Source: Dictyobacter alpinus (lineage in GTDB: Bacteria; Chloroflexota; Ktedonobacteria; Ktedonobacterales; Ktedonobacteraceae). From it: 64,000 bases of DNA. The notes under the pieces were generated by a model. The model ran no database searches. It was not told the DNA's origin and saw only the letters and a program-made list of their open reading frames with translations. Position numbers and translations under genes: made by a program. Shown piece by piece: positions 43,237-53,158 of this stretch; the stretch's first letter is position 1; each line of letters begins with the position of its first letter. The DNA lies in contig NZ_BIFT01000001.1 in NCBI RefSeq assembly GCF_003967575.1, positions 3,534,001-3,598,000 of the forward strand. The letters are read 5' to 3'.

Positions 43237-43920
43237 CAAATTCTGGTGACGGGTGGAAAAAGAGGGAGCATCAGTCGCTGTGAAAAGCCAGAACGACAAC
43301 TATCCAGGCATGTCGGACCACGTGAAAGAGCATGGTCTGAAGATGATATGAGATTCTGCTGCTGCTGTGAGGGAACCATGATGCTCTGACAGGAGTATAT
43401 TTTTGTGGTGAAACGTATAATGCCGCTATTCGCGATTCTAAGGCCTATAGGAGTTCCTCTGGCTAGCTTAACGGTGAATTAGTAGCTGGTATCATGAAAG
43501 CTTTAAAAATTGATTGTAGTGTGTTTTAGAGCTTGCTGTGGAATTCATGATTTTGTGCATTGGTTTGATGTAGCTAGTGAGCGTCTCGTACGTGGAGTGG
43601 GCGCCCACGCGACGTACGCAACTCTACGCCATAGGGTTGTAGCATATCAATCTTCCCTCTTCATCGAAAGGTATTAGGGCTTGCCCCTGCTATCCGTTCA
43701 CGTAAGAAACGTCCCTCAAACATGCGGTCGTTTTGAGGCGGGTGTGGTGAAGCGCGTGCTGCCTCAGGGTTGTGCATGGTCGTACGTGAACAGGTAGCAG
43801 GTGCAAGACCTGCCGCTACGTTGTATTATCCGTCGAAAAATGCTTATTAAGTGTATTGGGAACAAGCCGAGCCTTGTTGGTATGTTGTAGGGTTGTGATT
43901 CGCTTTAAAGGGTCCTGCTG
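43237..43920. other. Gene-free region at the 3' side of the NRPS gene
   Basis: No frame of note. It contains a palindromic stretch around GTGGGCGCCCAC (43595-43606) with CGTACGT arms on both sides (43588-43617) and copy 4 of the palindromic-end repeat. Around 43260-43560 the sequence looks like decayed coding DNA with multiple stops, but I cannot name what it came from. Confidence 0.5.
43676..43821. repeat. Palindromic-end repeat family, diverged copy
   Basis: The left end (43676-43704, AGGGCTTGCCCCTGCTATCC) and right end (43783-43821, TAGCAGGTGCAAGACCTGCC) are related to those at 19033 and 32147 but with more mismatches. The motif TGGTCGTACGT near the right end is kept. The right end matches the fragment at 25573-25612. 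Confidence 0.65.
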
Positions 43921-46900
43921 TTAAAAATAGTAGGTGGCACAGCCAACTTGTAGTCCTGAGCCGACGTTGATGATTAATCCGATGTCTCCGGTTTGCGCTC
44001 TCTTCTGGTTGTAGGCGTGCTGGAGGCTATAGGCCAGGGAGGAGGTAAACAGGTCGTGTTCAGGCTGGACGTCGATCAGTTTGTTGGACTCTATTCCCAG
44101 GGTTGTTCCCAGGCGGCTGATGAAGCTACTTGAGATCTGTGGTGGCAGGATCACGCGGATCTGGGCCAGGGTGAGCTGTTCTTGCTCTAGTAGTTCGGCG
44201 ACGGTCTCCTGGATGCAGCGCAGATAGAGATCCTCCAGCTGTGGATCGCTGACAAAATGCATGATTGTTTTGCCATCGCGTACCATTGAGTGGGCTGTGA
44301 GGGCCGTCAGGTGCTCGGTAAAAGATTTGAAGAGAAACTGACCGAAGCCGCTCTTGCCATCTGGACTCTCGGACAGGAGCAGGGCTGAGCCGGTCTCTTC
44401 AATTCCGACCAGTTCGGTGGGGGCATGCTCACGGTTATTTTCGATTTCAGAGGCGACAACCAGGGCTTGCCGTGCGCGTTGGGCCTTGATCAGCCCGATG
44501 GCGACATGGCAGGCGTTCAGGGTCCCCAGGCCACCATTGAGGACATCCAGCGCGAAGGTCTTTTTATCCTGTTGCGTCTCAATGTCGGCGTTGATCCCCA
44601 GTCTGCCCTCGACCAGCGCCGCTACCGCGGGCTCACAGAGAAAGTCATCACGATAGACGCCGGAGTAGATGAGCAGGTCAATCGCACTTCTATCCTCCTG
44701 CATGTCGGAGAGGCATTGTTCGGCGGCCACCTGGATTAACTCCAGGGTTTTCTTTTCTACCCCGGCGGTGGCTGGCACTGTACCGATGTGAGCGATCTGG
44801 ACGCGTCCCTGGTCGGGGAGGCGCGAGATAAAGGGCTCAGCAGTAGTGATTTTGGTGGGAGCCTCAATCCCGGCCTCACGGCGACGGATGCGATCGGGCA
44901 GATCATCAAAGGTATAGATGGCGGTCCCGATCGTGGCGCCCGAGCCGGTGATGCCAAAGATGGCATTATCGCCAGCCTGGATGCGGTTAGAGCGGATATT
45001 GTCCATGAGCGCAATCATATGGGTGGTGGTGGCCGTATTGCCGCGCTCCGCGATATTGTTGATCACGCTCTCCTGCTTACAGAACTCCTCGCCAAAGTAC
45101 TTATTGATCTCACGCGGCACATCGTTGATGGTCGTGTTGGAGGTCTGATGGACGATGATATGCTGGAAGGCCTCCTTGGGCCATTGTGTGCGCTCCATAA
45201 TCATGCCGGCATGCGAGACGGCCTGTTTGAGATTGACGGCCGAGACGGTGACGGCATCGGTATACATGATCGCGCCACCATGGGGCTGATCGGTGGCCTT
45301 GCCAATACAGGCCTCGCTATAGTGGCCCAGCGTATACATCTCAAACTCGTGGAAGCCTATTTTTTGATCAGCAGCGCGCTCCATGATCAGGGCCGCGCCC
45401 GCGTCTCCGACTGTCAGACAGGCCAGACGAGAATCCATAAAGCTCTCGATCTCTTTCTGGGCCGTCTGCGCCAGGTGGCTGATATACTCGCCGCTGACCG
45501 CCATACCCCGGCGGATCAGGCCACTACGGATAAATGCATCCACAATATAGGCGGCGGTAAACAGGCCGGTACAGGCATTGGAGACATCCAGGACGATAGC
45601 ATTGCTGAAGCCAAAGTGCTGCTTGATCTGGATGGCGGTACTGGGCTCAAAGGTAAACTGGAGTGGCGCATTGCAGCGTGAGATATTACCACAGACGATC
45701 AGGTCGATGTCCTCCGGTCCATATTTAGAATTGGCCAGACACTCGGCTACGGCCTGATAGGCAATCTCCAGCGAGAACTCGCTCTCTCCGGCCATACGAC
45801 GCGATTTAATGCCAGTGAGTTTTGCCAGTGGAAAACGGATCGGACGTGTACAGCCAGCCAGGATCTCGTCGCTCGTGACGCTGCGTGGGGGCAGGTAGGT
45901 GCCCAGGCTCTCAATCAATGTGTTGCCAGTTTTAATGGCAGGCGCTGGAGCCGTGACGGGCGCGACACCTTTTCCTGGAATGGCGATTGGTGCCTGGGAC
46001 ATGGACTCGGATGCGGCCGATCTAACGGCCAGGGCTTCGGCCAGCTCGGCGATGGTTTGAAACTCAAACAACATCTCCAGTGCGATTGGGATGTTGGCGG
46101 CGTTCGCTTTGGAAATAATTTCCAGGCTCTGGATTGAGGCGCCACCGAGATCAAAGAAGTTATCATGAATGCCTACCTGTTTCAGGCCAAGTGTCTGTGA
46201 CCAGATCTCAGCCAGGCTGGACTCGATCGCGGTCCGTGGTGCCACATAGGCTACCTGGAGTTCCGGGCGGCTCGTATCGGGCTCTGGTAAGGCTTTCCGC
46301 TCGACTTTCCCATTGGGTGCCAGCGGGAAGGCATCCATGAAGACAAAGGCGGCCGGCAGCATATAATCTGGCAGCTGTTTTTTCAAGAATGTACGCAACT
46401 CCTCAATGGTGGGCTGCGTGCTCCCTGCTTGAGGCATCAGGTAGGCCACCAGACGCTTATTATCCGGCGTATCCTCGCGGGCCATTACCACCGCTTCTAT
46501 GATGGCGGGATGATGATTGAGCGTGGCCTCAATCTCTCCTAACTCAATGCGGAAACCACGAATCTTTACCTGATGGTCGATGCGGCCCAGGAACTCGATT
46601 GCCCCATCCTCCCGATAACGGACCAGGTCACCAGTTTTAAAGAGCCTGGCATTCTCTTGTTCGCTGAAAGGATCCTTGATGAAGCGTTCCGCCGTCAGTT
46701 CTGGTCGCTGATGATAGCCTCGGGCCAGTCCGACACCACCGATCAAGAGCTCACCGGGCAGCTTCACCGGGACCGGCTGTAATGCAGGATTTACGATATA
46801 GATCTGTGTGTTCGCTATCGGTCGTCCAATCGGGACCGTCACACTATGATCGTTGCGCTGACATTCCCAGGCAGTGACGTCGATGGCCGCTTCGGTCGGG

Positions 46901-49290
46901 CCATACAGATTATGGAGTCTGACAGTGGCGGGGAAGCGACTGAAGAAGCGTTGCTGTAATTCAGGTGTGAGCGCCTCACCGCTACAGAGCACCTGGCGCA
47001 CCTGCGCGCAGCCCGTCAGGTCTGGTTCGTTCAGGAATGCCTGGAGCATCGATGGCACAAAGTGTAGCGTACTGATGCGCTGTTCAGCGATCAGGCGTGC
47101 CAGATAGGTTGGATCTTGATGACCACCGGGACGGGCAATGACCAGTGTAGAGCCAGCGATGAGTGGCCAGAAAAACTCCCAGACCGAGACATCAAAGCTA
47201 AATGGTGTCTTCTGGAGCACACGATCCTCGGTGGTTAGTTGGTAGCGCTCTTGCATCCACAGCAGGCGATTACAGATACCGCGCTGCGTATTCATCACAC
47301 CCTTCGGCTTGCCCGTTGAGCCAGAGGTATAGATCATATAGGCCAGATTATCTGGTCCAGCCGCACTAACCGGATTAGCGACCACCTCGGTCTGCGCACT
47401 GTTCCATTCAGCGTCCAGCGATAGAACCTCGGCCTGTGTCTCAGGGAGTTGTGCTTTGATATGGCTCTGCGTCAGCAGCACCGTGACCTGTGCGTCTGTC
47501 AGCATATATGCCAGCCGCTCGGCTGGATATCCTGGATCCATTGGCACATAGGCGCCACCGGCCTTGAGGATGGCCAGCAAGGCTACCACCATCTCAAAGG
47601 AGCGCTCCATACAGACACCGACCAGCACATCTGGCTTGACGCCCAGTTCCTGTAAGCGATAGGCTAGATGATTGGCGGCATAGTTCAATTCACGATAACT
47701 CTTGCTCTTCCCCTCAAAGATCAAGGCTATCTGATCGGGAGTGTGCTCAACCTGCGCCTCGATAAATTGTTGTAGCGTGCCTTCAAGCACATAGTCCCGG
47801 TTGGTCGCGTTCCAATCCACCAGTAGTTGTTGGCGTTCCGACGCGGTCAGCAAGGGAAGTTCCAGCAAGGCCAGTCCCGGTTGTTCAACGATACCCGCCA
47901 GCAGCGTCTGGAAGTGTTGCTCCATCCGCGCCAGGGTTGTGGCGTTGAAGAGCGCGGTATTATAGCGGAAATCAGCGCTGAGCGCGCCTTCAATCTCAAA
48001 GACCGTGAGGGTAAGATCAAATGGAGCACCTTGTTGTCCATAAGCGAACGGCTCAAAAGCCAGTCCGGTTTGTGCCAGTTGTCGGGCCAGCGCCGTCTGC
48101 CCCAGGTGCTCAAGGTCCTGTATGCCGCGTGTCCGTGGACGATCCCAGATAAATAAGGTTTGATAGAGCGGTGAATAGCTGGGATCACGTCTGGGTTGTA
48201 GCCGCTCAACCAGCAGCGGGAAAGGAAAATCCTGGTGTTCCAGGCCATCCAGCACACCCTGACGCGTCTGTTGCAGCAAACCCTGAAAGGTTGGCTGATT
48301 GGCGAGATTGGCCCGTATCAGTATCGGATTGGCCAGATAATCTATTACGCGCTCCCATTCCGACCGTGTGCGGCCCAGGGCTGGTGTGCCCACCACGATA
48401 TCTTCCTGGCCCGTATAGCGATAGAGCAGGGCTTGATAGGCCGTGAGCATCAAGGTGAAGAGCGTCACCTTTTCCTGGGCCGCCAGGGCCCTGAGCTTGT
48501 CCGTCAGGGCCGCAGGGAGCGTAAAGCTGTGAGATGCTCCCTGGTAGGTCTGGATCGGCGGGCGCGGTTGATCCACCGGCAGATTCAAGATGGGTAGCTC
48601 GCCTTGTAATGTCTGTTGCCAGTAGCTCCAGTGGTGCTCACCCTCAGCACCCGACAGCATACTCTTCTGCCACGCCACATATTCAGCGTGTTGTGGTCCA
48701 ACCGTGCCGAGCGGATTGGCGATACCGGCTACCTCGGTAGCATAGAGGATAAAGAGCTCATCGACAAAAATATCCAGTGCCCAGAAGTCAACGGCGATAT
48801 GATGGACGATCAATGCCAGCACATACTCGCTCTCTGCACACTGATACAGTTGTACACGCATAACCGGACCAGTCTCCAGATCGATTGGACGATTGCTCTC
48901 GCTGTGTAATTGCTGGCGTATCCTGTCCGGTTCCCAGTCTGTGGCCGCGATACGTTCAAAAGCAAGAGCCCGGCCAGGCATCAGCTTCTGACCGGGCTCT
49001 CCAGCATGCAGACCATACGTGGCTGTAAGCTGTGGATAGCGCCGTGCCAGTAGCTGTAAGGCCTTTTGGAGCGCCTGAAGATTGATTGCCGTACTGATAC
49101 GTGCCGCATACAACAGATTATATGCCGCGCTCTCAGGAGCCAGCCGCGATAGAAACCAGAGTGCCTGTTGATTCTGTGATAGCGGCACCCAGGACTCCTG
49201 AGCTTGAACTTTCTCACGTAACAGTTTGGCTAGCAAAGCGCGTTTCGCCTCAGCTGAGAGATTGGCCAGATGTTTTGAGGAATCGGTCAT
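43921..49290 (-). CDS. NRPS module (C-A-PCP, predicted Ser) fused to two KAS III-type domains
   Basis: 1789 aa, third protein of the assembly line. N-terminal docking-like SAEAKRALLAKLLREK; condensation domain about 30-460 with HHIAVDFW; adenylation domain about 490-1000 with MIYTSGSTGKPKG and NLYGPTEAAIDV. Pocket residues read by alignment are D,V,W,H,L,S,L,I,D,K, the known serine code. PCP with Ser near 1050 (GGASIQSLE). Then KAS III-1 (about 1125-1450) keeps Cys (SNACTGLFT), His (VHQTSN) and Asn (ERGNTAT). KAS III-2 (about 1490-1789) has lost Cys (VLNGGLG), has PPQ for the His site and EHD near the Asn site. No thioesterase. The start overlaps the upstream stop by four bases, showing coupling. 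Product unknown. Confidence 0.9.
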   Translation of the reverse strand: MTDSSKHLANLSAEAKRALLAKLLREKVQAQESWVPLSQNQQALWFLSRLAPESAAYNLLYAARISTAINLQALQKALQLLARRYPQLTATYGLHAGEPGQKLMPGRALAFERIAATDWEPDRIRQQLHSESNRPIDLETGPVMRVQLYQCAESEYVLALIVHHIAVDFWALDIFVDELFILYATEVAGIANPLGTVGPQHAEYVAWQKSMLSGAEGEHHWSYWQQTLQGELPILNLPVDQPRPPIQTYQGASHSFTLPAALTDKLRALAAQEKVTLFTLMLTAYQALLYRYTGQEDIVVGTPALGRTRSEWERVIDYLANPILIRANLANQPTFQGLLQQTRQGVLDGLEHQDFPFPLLVERLQPRRDPSYSPLYQTLFIWDRPRTRGIQDLEHLGQTALARQLAQTGLAFEPFAYGQQGAPFDLTLTVFEIEGALSADFRYNTALFNATTLARMEQHFQTLLAGIVEQPGLALLELPLLTASERQQLLVDWNATNRDYVLEGTLQQFIEAQVEHTPDQIALIFEGKSKSYRELNYAANHLAYRLQELGVKPDVLVGVCMERSFEMVVALLAILKAGGAYVPMDPGYPAERLAYMLTDAQVTVLLTQSHIKAQLPETQAEVLSLDAEWNSAQTEVVANPVSAAGPDNLAYMIYTSGSTGKPKGVMNTQRGICNRLLWMQERYQLTTEDRVLQKTPFSFDVSVWEFFWPLIAGSTLVIARPGGHQDPTYLARLIAEQRISTLHFVPSMLQAFLNEPDLTGCAQVRQVLCSGEALTPELQQRFFSRFPATVRLHNLYGPTEAAIDVTAWECQRNDHSVTVPIGRPIANTQIYIVNPALQPVPVKLPGELLIGGVGLARGYHQRPELTAERFIKDPFSEQENARLFKTGDLVRYREDGAIEFLGRIDHQVKIRGFRIELGEIEATLNHHPAIIEAVVMAREDTPDNKRLVAYLMPQAGSTQPTIEELRTFLKKQLPDYMLPAAFVFMDAFPLAPNGKVERKALPEPDTSRPELQVAYVAPRTAIESSLAEIWSQTLGLKQVGIHDNFFDLGGASIQSLEIISKANAANIPIALEMLFEFQTIAELAEALAVRSAASESMSQAPIAIPGKGVAPVTAPAPAIKTGNTLIESLGTYLPPRSVTSDEILAGCTRPIRFPLAKLTGIKSRRMAGESEFSLEIAYQAVAECLANSKYGPEDIDLIVCGNISRCNAPLQFTFEPSTAIQIKQHFGFSNAIVLDVSNACTGLFTAAYIVDAFIRSGLIRRGMAVSGEYISHLAQTAQKEIESFMDSRLACLTVGDAGAALIMERAADQKIGFHEFEMYTLGHYSEACIGKATDQPHGGAIMYTDAVTVSAVNLKQAVSHAGMIMERTQWPKEAFQHIIVHQTSNTTINDVPREINKYFGEEFCKQESVINNIAERGNTATTTHMIALMDNIRSNRIQAGDNAIFGITGSGATIGTAIYTFDDLPDRIRRREAGIEAPTKITTAEPFISRLPDQGRVQIAHIGTVPATAGVEKKTLELIQVAAEQCLSDMQEDRSAIDLLIYSGVYRDDFLCEPAVAALVEGRLGINADIETQQDKKTFALDVLNGGLGTLNACHVAIGLIKAQRARQALVVASEIENNREHAPTELVGIEETGSALLLSESPDGKSGFGQFLFKSFTEHLTALTAHSMVRDGKTIMHFVSDPQLEDLYLRCIQETVAELLEQEQLTLAQIRVILPPQISSSFISRLGTTLGIESNKLIDVQPEHDLFTSSLAYSLQHAYNQKRAQTGDIGLIINVGSGLQVGCATYYF

Positions 49291-52200
49291 AACGTAAAAT
49301 CCTCTTTCCGTGCAATTTCACCGAGCAAGGCGTCCACCTGCTCATCTGAAAGTTGGTCGAGCTGCTCCAGTAGCGTGGCAGCATCTTGGGTTGTTATATC
49401 TTCAGCAACGGTACTGTGTCCGTTGGATGCGTGTAGCACTTCCTCGGGCAACATCTGGGCCAGGAAGGCATCAAGATCCTGGCTAGAGAGTTGCTCTACC
49501 TGCACCAGGGGCTGTTCAAGCTCCGGCTCTGGAGTCTGAATGGTTTGCTGCGGTTGTGCCTCGGCCAGTTGCTGTTGCAGCTGGTTTGCGAACTGGATAA
49601 TGCTTGGACCCTGTAAAAAGGTCACAATCGGAATACGGATACCCAGTTCGCTCTCCATGCGGTTCTTCAACTCGATCGCCATCAGCGAGTCCAATCCCAG
49701 CGCCGTTAATGGCTGTTCGTTATCTAGCCGCTCCTCCGGTATGCGCAGTACATTAGTGATCTGGCTGCGTAAATAGGCTTGCAGTATATGCGGCCAGGCT
49801 TCAGATGGAGCCGCCTGCAGCGTCTCTATGATCGAGCTGCTGGAGCCTGTCTGTGCTGCCTCATCAGTCGTTGTCGCTGTGTCGGCCAGGTGGCGGACCA
49901 GTGGCAGAGCAGCAATTTGCTTATAGTATCGGGTCAGTAGCTGCCAATCCAGTTTGATCACACCAATGCGTGCGATATCCTGAGGGATCAGGAACTCTAG
50001 AGCCGCCAGCACCTGGCGTGGACTGATGCGCTGGATGCCACGCGACTCCCAATATTCATGCACCCGTAGTCCCTCACTGGTCGCGCCAAAGCCGATCTGC
50101 GAGATCGCGCCCCAGTCGATACTCAGGGCTGGCTGTCCCTGGGCCCGTTGATAGTGGGCCAGCATATCCAGGAACTCGCCGGCCGCCGCATAGTTGCCCT
50201 GGGCCGCAGAACCAAACAGCGAGGCACCAGACGAGAAGGCCACAAAGAAGTCCTGCGGATACTGCTTGAGCAGCTTATGCAGCAGCCAGCTACCCAGTAC
50301 CTTAGGACGGAAGACCGCCGTCAATGCTTCAGGTGTCAGTTGCGCCAGCGGCCGTACCAGCGACTCTCCCTGTGCATCCTGCCAGACCGAGGCGGCATGG
50401 ATCACGCCTTTGATGGCGGGATACCCCTGTTGCATATAGCTTGTCAGAAACGAGCGTAGCTGGATCTCATCTGTGACATCAACCGAGGCATAGTGGACCT
50501 GTGCCCCCATACGCTCCAGTTCGCGAATGCCCGCCGCCTGATAGGCCTGGCGACTGCCCACCGATAGATAATCCCAGGTATTGCGTGCGGGCAACTTGCT
50601 GCGTCCCAGCAGGATCAGATGGCCCGCGCCCTGTTCGGCAAAGCGCCGCGCAACCTCCAATCCCAGGCCCCACAGACCACCGGTGATCAGATAGCTGCCC
50701 TCTTTCTGTAATCTGATTGTACGGGCCGTGAGCGCCCGATTACGGACCAGGCGTGCCACATAGCTTTGTCCCGCACGGAAAGCCAGTTGATCTTCTTGTT
50801 GATACTGTTGCAGCGCCGCCAGCAGTTGTCCCGCCGCTGTGCGCGCCGTCTCCTCAGGATCCAGATCGATCAAGCCGCCCCAGAGCTCGGGATGCTCCAT
50901 GGCGCACGTCTTACCCAGACCCCACAGGGGAGATTGGCTCAGTTCAAAGTGGCTCTGCGTGGGCGTGACCGCCTGTGCGCCACGCGTCACAAACCACACC
51001 TGTGGCGGCTGACCACTCACCGTCACCAGCGCCTGAATCAGCTGTAGCGCATGTCCGCTACTCACTACCTGATCCTCTTCAAGCGAGGCCACGCTGGTCG
51101 CCTCCGTTGGCGTGGTATCCAGGCTCCACAGGTGGATAATTCCCGTTAATGGCTGTCGTTGTAAGATCTCTGCCAGCACACGCTGTGTCTCTTCTGGCCG
51201 TGTAGGATCAATCTGATACTGTCCCTGGGCGAGCACGCGATAGTCAGCACCGGCCATCACACTGCTGTAGCTGACCCCATGGTGTTCCAATTGCTGAATT
51301 ACCTGTTGCCCCACGCCATTTTTATCGCTAAAGATCAGCCAGTGACCCGTTAGTGGTATCTGCGCGTTATGCGCAAGATCAAGTGGTTCCCACTGAAGCC
51401 CATAGAGCCATTCCTGTAGTTCTATATCTGGCTGGATCTCTGGAAAAGCCGGAGCATTTGGCGCAGTGGGAAGTTTTGTCTGTTGAAGCTGCAAGCCGCT
51501 GGCCAGAGCCAGCAGGTGTCCCTGCTCATCAAATATATGTACATCACCTTCCAGCATCTCTGCTGTGGTGCTGCTGTCGCCAGTAAGTTGCGCGTGGCTC
51601 CAGACTGTCGTCCCGAGTGCTTGATAGACCTCAAAGCTGCGTATGCCAGTAGGGAGGTACAGGTTCCCTTCACTCTCCAGTAGTTCCTGAGGGAGAGCCG
51701 CGATCAGCACCTGGAGTGCCGCATCCAGCAAAGTCGGATGGATCATATAGTCTTTATCCTGGAGATCGGCGGCCAGTTTGATTTGTCCCAGCGCTTCGTT
51801 TGTGCCCTGCCAGAGCCGCTGGATGCCCTGGAAACTGCTGCCCAGTTGTACGCCGTGGCGCTCCAGACGCTGATAGAACGTGCCGAGATCGATGGTTGTC
51901 TGGCAGCGCTGGCGTATACGACTCAGCGAGTTTGTGTCGTCCACAGGAGATGTCGTGGCCGTCGCGATAGTCGTGGGAATATGTCCATTGGTAGTATGTT
52001 GTTCCGTTTGGAGCGCCATCGACGCAAAACGTGGCTGTTCACGTGTGTTTAGCCGGGCATTTGCCAGATCCTTTAACTGATTCAAGAACGGCATATTTTC
52101 CAGCACGACATCCACGTCCACCCCAAAATCCAACTGGCAGGCGATTTCAGTCACGCCAGCATCCTTGAGCTGAACCATCAGATCCACACATTGTTCTGGT

Positions 52201-53138
52201 GTGCCAAACAGGACGCGCTGAGTACTGATCAGGCGATCCATGACAAAGTGCAGATACTCATTGAGATCTTCCTCAGATAGTGTATTAAGATCAACCTGTT
52301 GACCCCGGCTATACGCGATAGCGTTCACCAGGTAGGAAGCCGACTTCAGATATTCACAGAAAGGCCCCTGCACCTGCTGCCGCACCGTCTCTTCATCCTG
52401 GCCAATGAACGTATGCAGCATCACTGAGACCTGTCCTGTGGCTGGATCATAGCCATGTTCGGCTCGCGCATTGCGATAGATGCGGATCTTCTCCGCCAGT
52501 TCAGGCACGCTCTGATTGTACATATGGGTCAGCAGGTTGGCCCCGATCTCGCCCGCCTTCGCAAATGTCGCGGGATTACCAGCCGCAGTCACCCAGTAAG
52601 GAAGTTCCGCCTGGATCGGCGTTGGATAGGTCTGGATCTCAACCTGCCGACCATCTCCACCGGTCACCTGGATCTTCTCACCGCGCCAGAGCTTTTTAAT
52701 AGTTTCAATACCCTGATACATTACCTGCTGACGTTGTTCATAGTTCTCAGGTGCCAGCGAAAAATCGTTAGGATGCCAGCCAGAGGCGAATGCGATACCT
52801 ACACGACCGCCAGAAAGATTATCCACCATCGCCCATTCTTCAGCCACCCGGATCGGATTATGCAGGGGGAGCACCACGCTACCCGCCCGTAACTGAATCT
52901 GTCTGGTCTCCCGTGCCAGCGCCGCCTGTAAGACGGCTGGATTAGGATAGAGCCAGCCATCTTTTGTGAAGTGACGCTCAGGGATCCAGACCGATGAGAA
53001 ATCATGTTGATCCGCAAATTTAGTGCTCTCGATCACCAGGCGATATTTATGCTTGTGAAAAGGTGTTTCACCACTTGAAAAAAATATCAGACCAAAATTG
53101 ATGTTCGGACCACCACTGGATGTCGTTGGTGATGCCAC
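49287..53138 (-). CDS. PKS protein: luciferase-like monooxygenase, DH C-half, KR, ACP, docking tail
   Basis: 1283 aa. Residues 1-360 are a MupA/Atu3671-type FMN-dependent luciferase-like monooxygenase (INFGLIFFSSGE, VWIPERHF, GIAFASGWHPNDF). About 405-570 is the C-terminal half of a PKS dehydratase with the catalytic-type HPTLLDAALQ. KR about 590-1010 has GGLWGLG and the Ser/Tyr pair (SSGAS, NYAAAG), but the usual Asn four residues after Tyr is Gly. ACP Ser near 1149 (LGLDSLMAIE). The tail LSDEQVDALLGEI is a likely docking element. GTG start at 53138 with GGAGG upstream. It depends on the DH N-half in the preceding protein. The operon order is 53159-58390, this gene, then the NRPS. Confidence 0.9.
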   Translation of the reverse strand: MASPTTSSGGPNINFGLIFFSSGETPFHKHKYRLVIESTKFADQHDFSSVWIPERHFTKDGWLYPNPAVLQAALARETRQIQLRAGSVVLPLHNPIRVAEEWAMVDNLSGGRVGIAFASGWHPNDFSLAPENYEQRQQVMYQGIETIKKLWRGEKIQVTGGDGRQVEIQTYPTPIQAELPYWVTAAGNPATFAKAGEIGANLLTHMYNQSVPELAEKIRIYRNARAEHGYDPATGQVSVMLHTFIGQDEETVRQQVQGPFCEYLKSASYLVNAIAYSRGQQVDLNTLSEEDLNEYLHFVMDRLISTQRVLFGTPEQCVDLMVQLKDAGVTEIACQLDFGVDVDVVLENMPFLNQLKDLANARLNTREQPRFASMALQTEQHTTNGHIPTTIATATTSPVDDTNSLSRIRQRCQTTIDLGTFYQRLERHGVQLGSSFQGIQRLWQGTNEALGQIKLAADLQDKDYMIHPTLLDAALQVLIAALPQELLESEGNLYLPTGIRSFEVYQALGTTVWSHAQLTGDSSTTAEMLEGDVHIFDEQGHLLALASGLQLQQTKLPTAPNAPAFPEIQPDIELQEWLYGLQWEPLDLAHNAQIPLTGHWLIFSDKNGVGQQVIQQLEHHGVSYSSVMAGADYRVLAQGQYQIDPTRPEETQRVLAEILQRQPLTGIIHLWSLDTTPTEATSVASLEEDQVVSSGHALQLIQALVTVSGQPPQVWFVTRGAQAVTPTQSHFELSQSPLWGLGKTCAMEHPELWGGLIDLDPEETARTAAGQLLAALQQYQQEDQLAFRAGQSYVARLVRNRALTARTIRLQKEGSYLITGGLWGLGLEVARRFAEQGAGHLILLGRSKLPARNTWDYLSVGSRQAYQAAGIRELERMGAQVHYASVDVTDEIQLRSFLTSYMQQGYPAIKGVIHAASVWQDAQGESLVRPLAQLTPEALTAVFRPKVLGSWLLHKLLKQYPQDFFVAFSSGASLFGSAAQGNYAAAGEFLDMLAHYQRAQGQPALSIDWGAISQIGFGATSEGLRVHEYWESRGIQRISPRQVLAALEFLIPQDIARIGVIKLDWQLLTRYYKQIAALPLVRHLADTATTTDEAAQTGSSSSIIETLQAAPSEAWPHILQAYLRSQITNVLRIPEERLDNEQPLTALGLDSLMAIELKNRMESELGIRIPIVTFLQGPSIIQFANQLQQQLAEAQPQQTIQTPEPELEQPLVQVEQLSSQDLDAFLAQMLPEEVLHASNGHSTVAEDITTQDAATLLEQLDQLSDEQVDALLGEIARKEDFTL

Positions 53139-53158
53139 AATATCCTCCAGACTAGTTC

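Noticed and set aside
44788..45681. Long antisense frames in the PKS/NRPS and glycerol genes (also 38629-39567)
   Set aside because: These are mirror effects of codon bias in real genes; no ribosome sites or recognisable domains.
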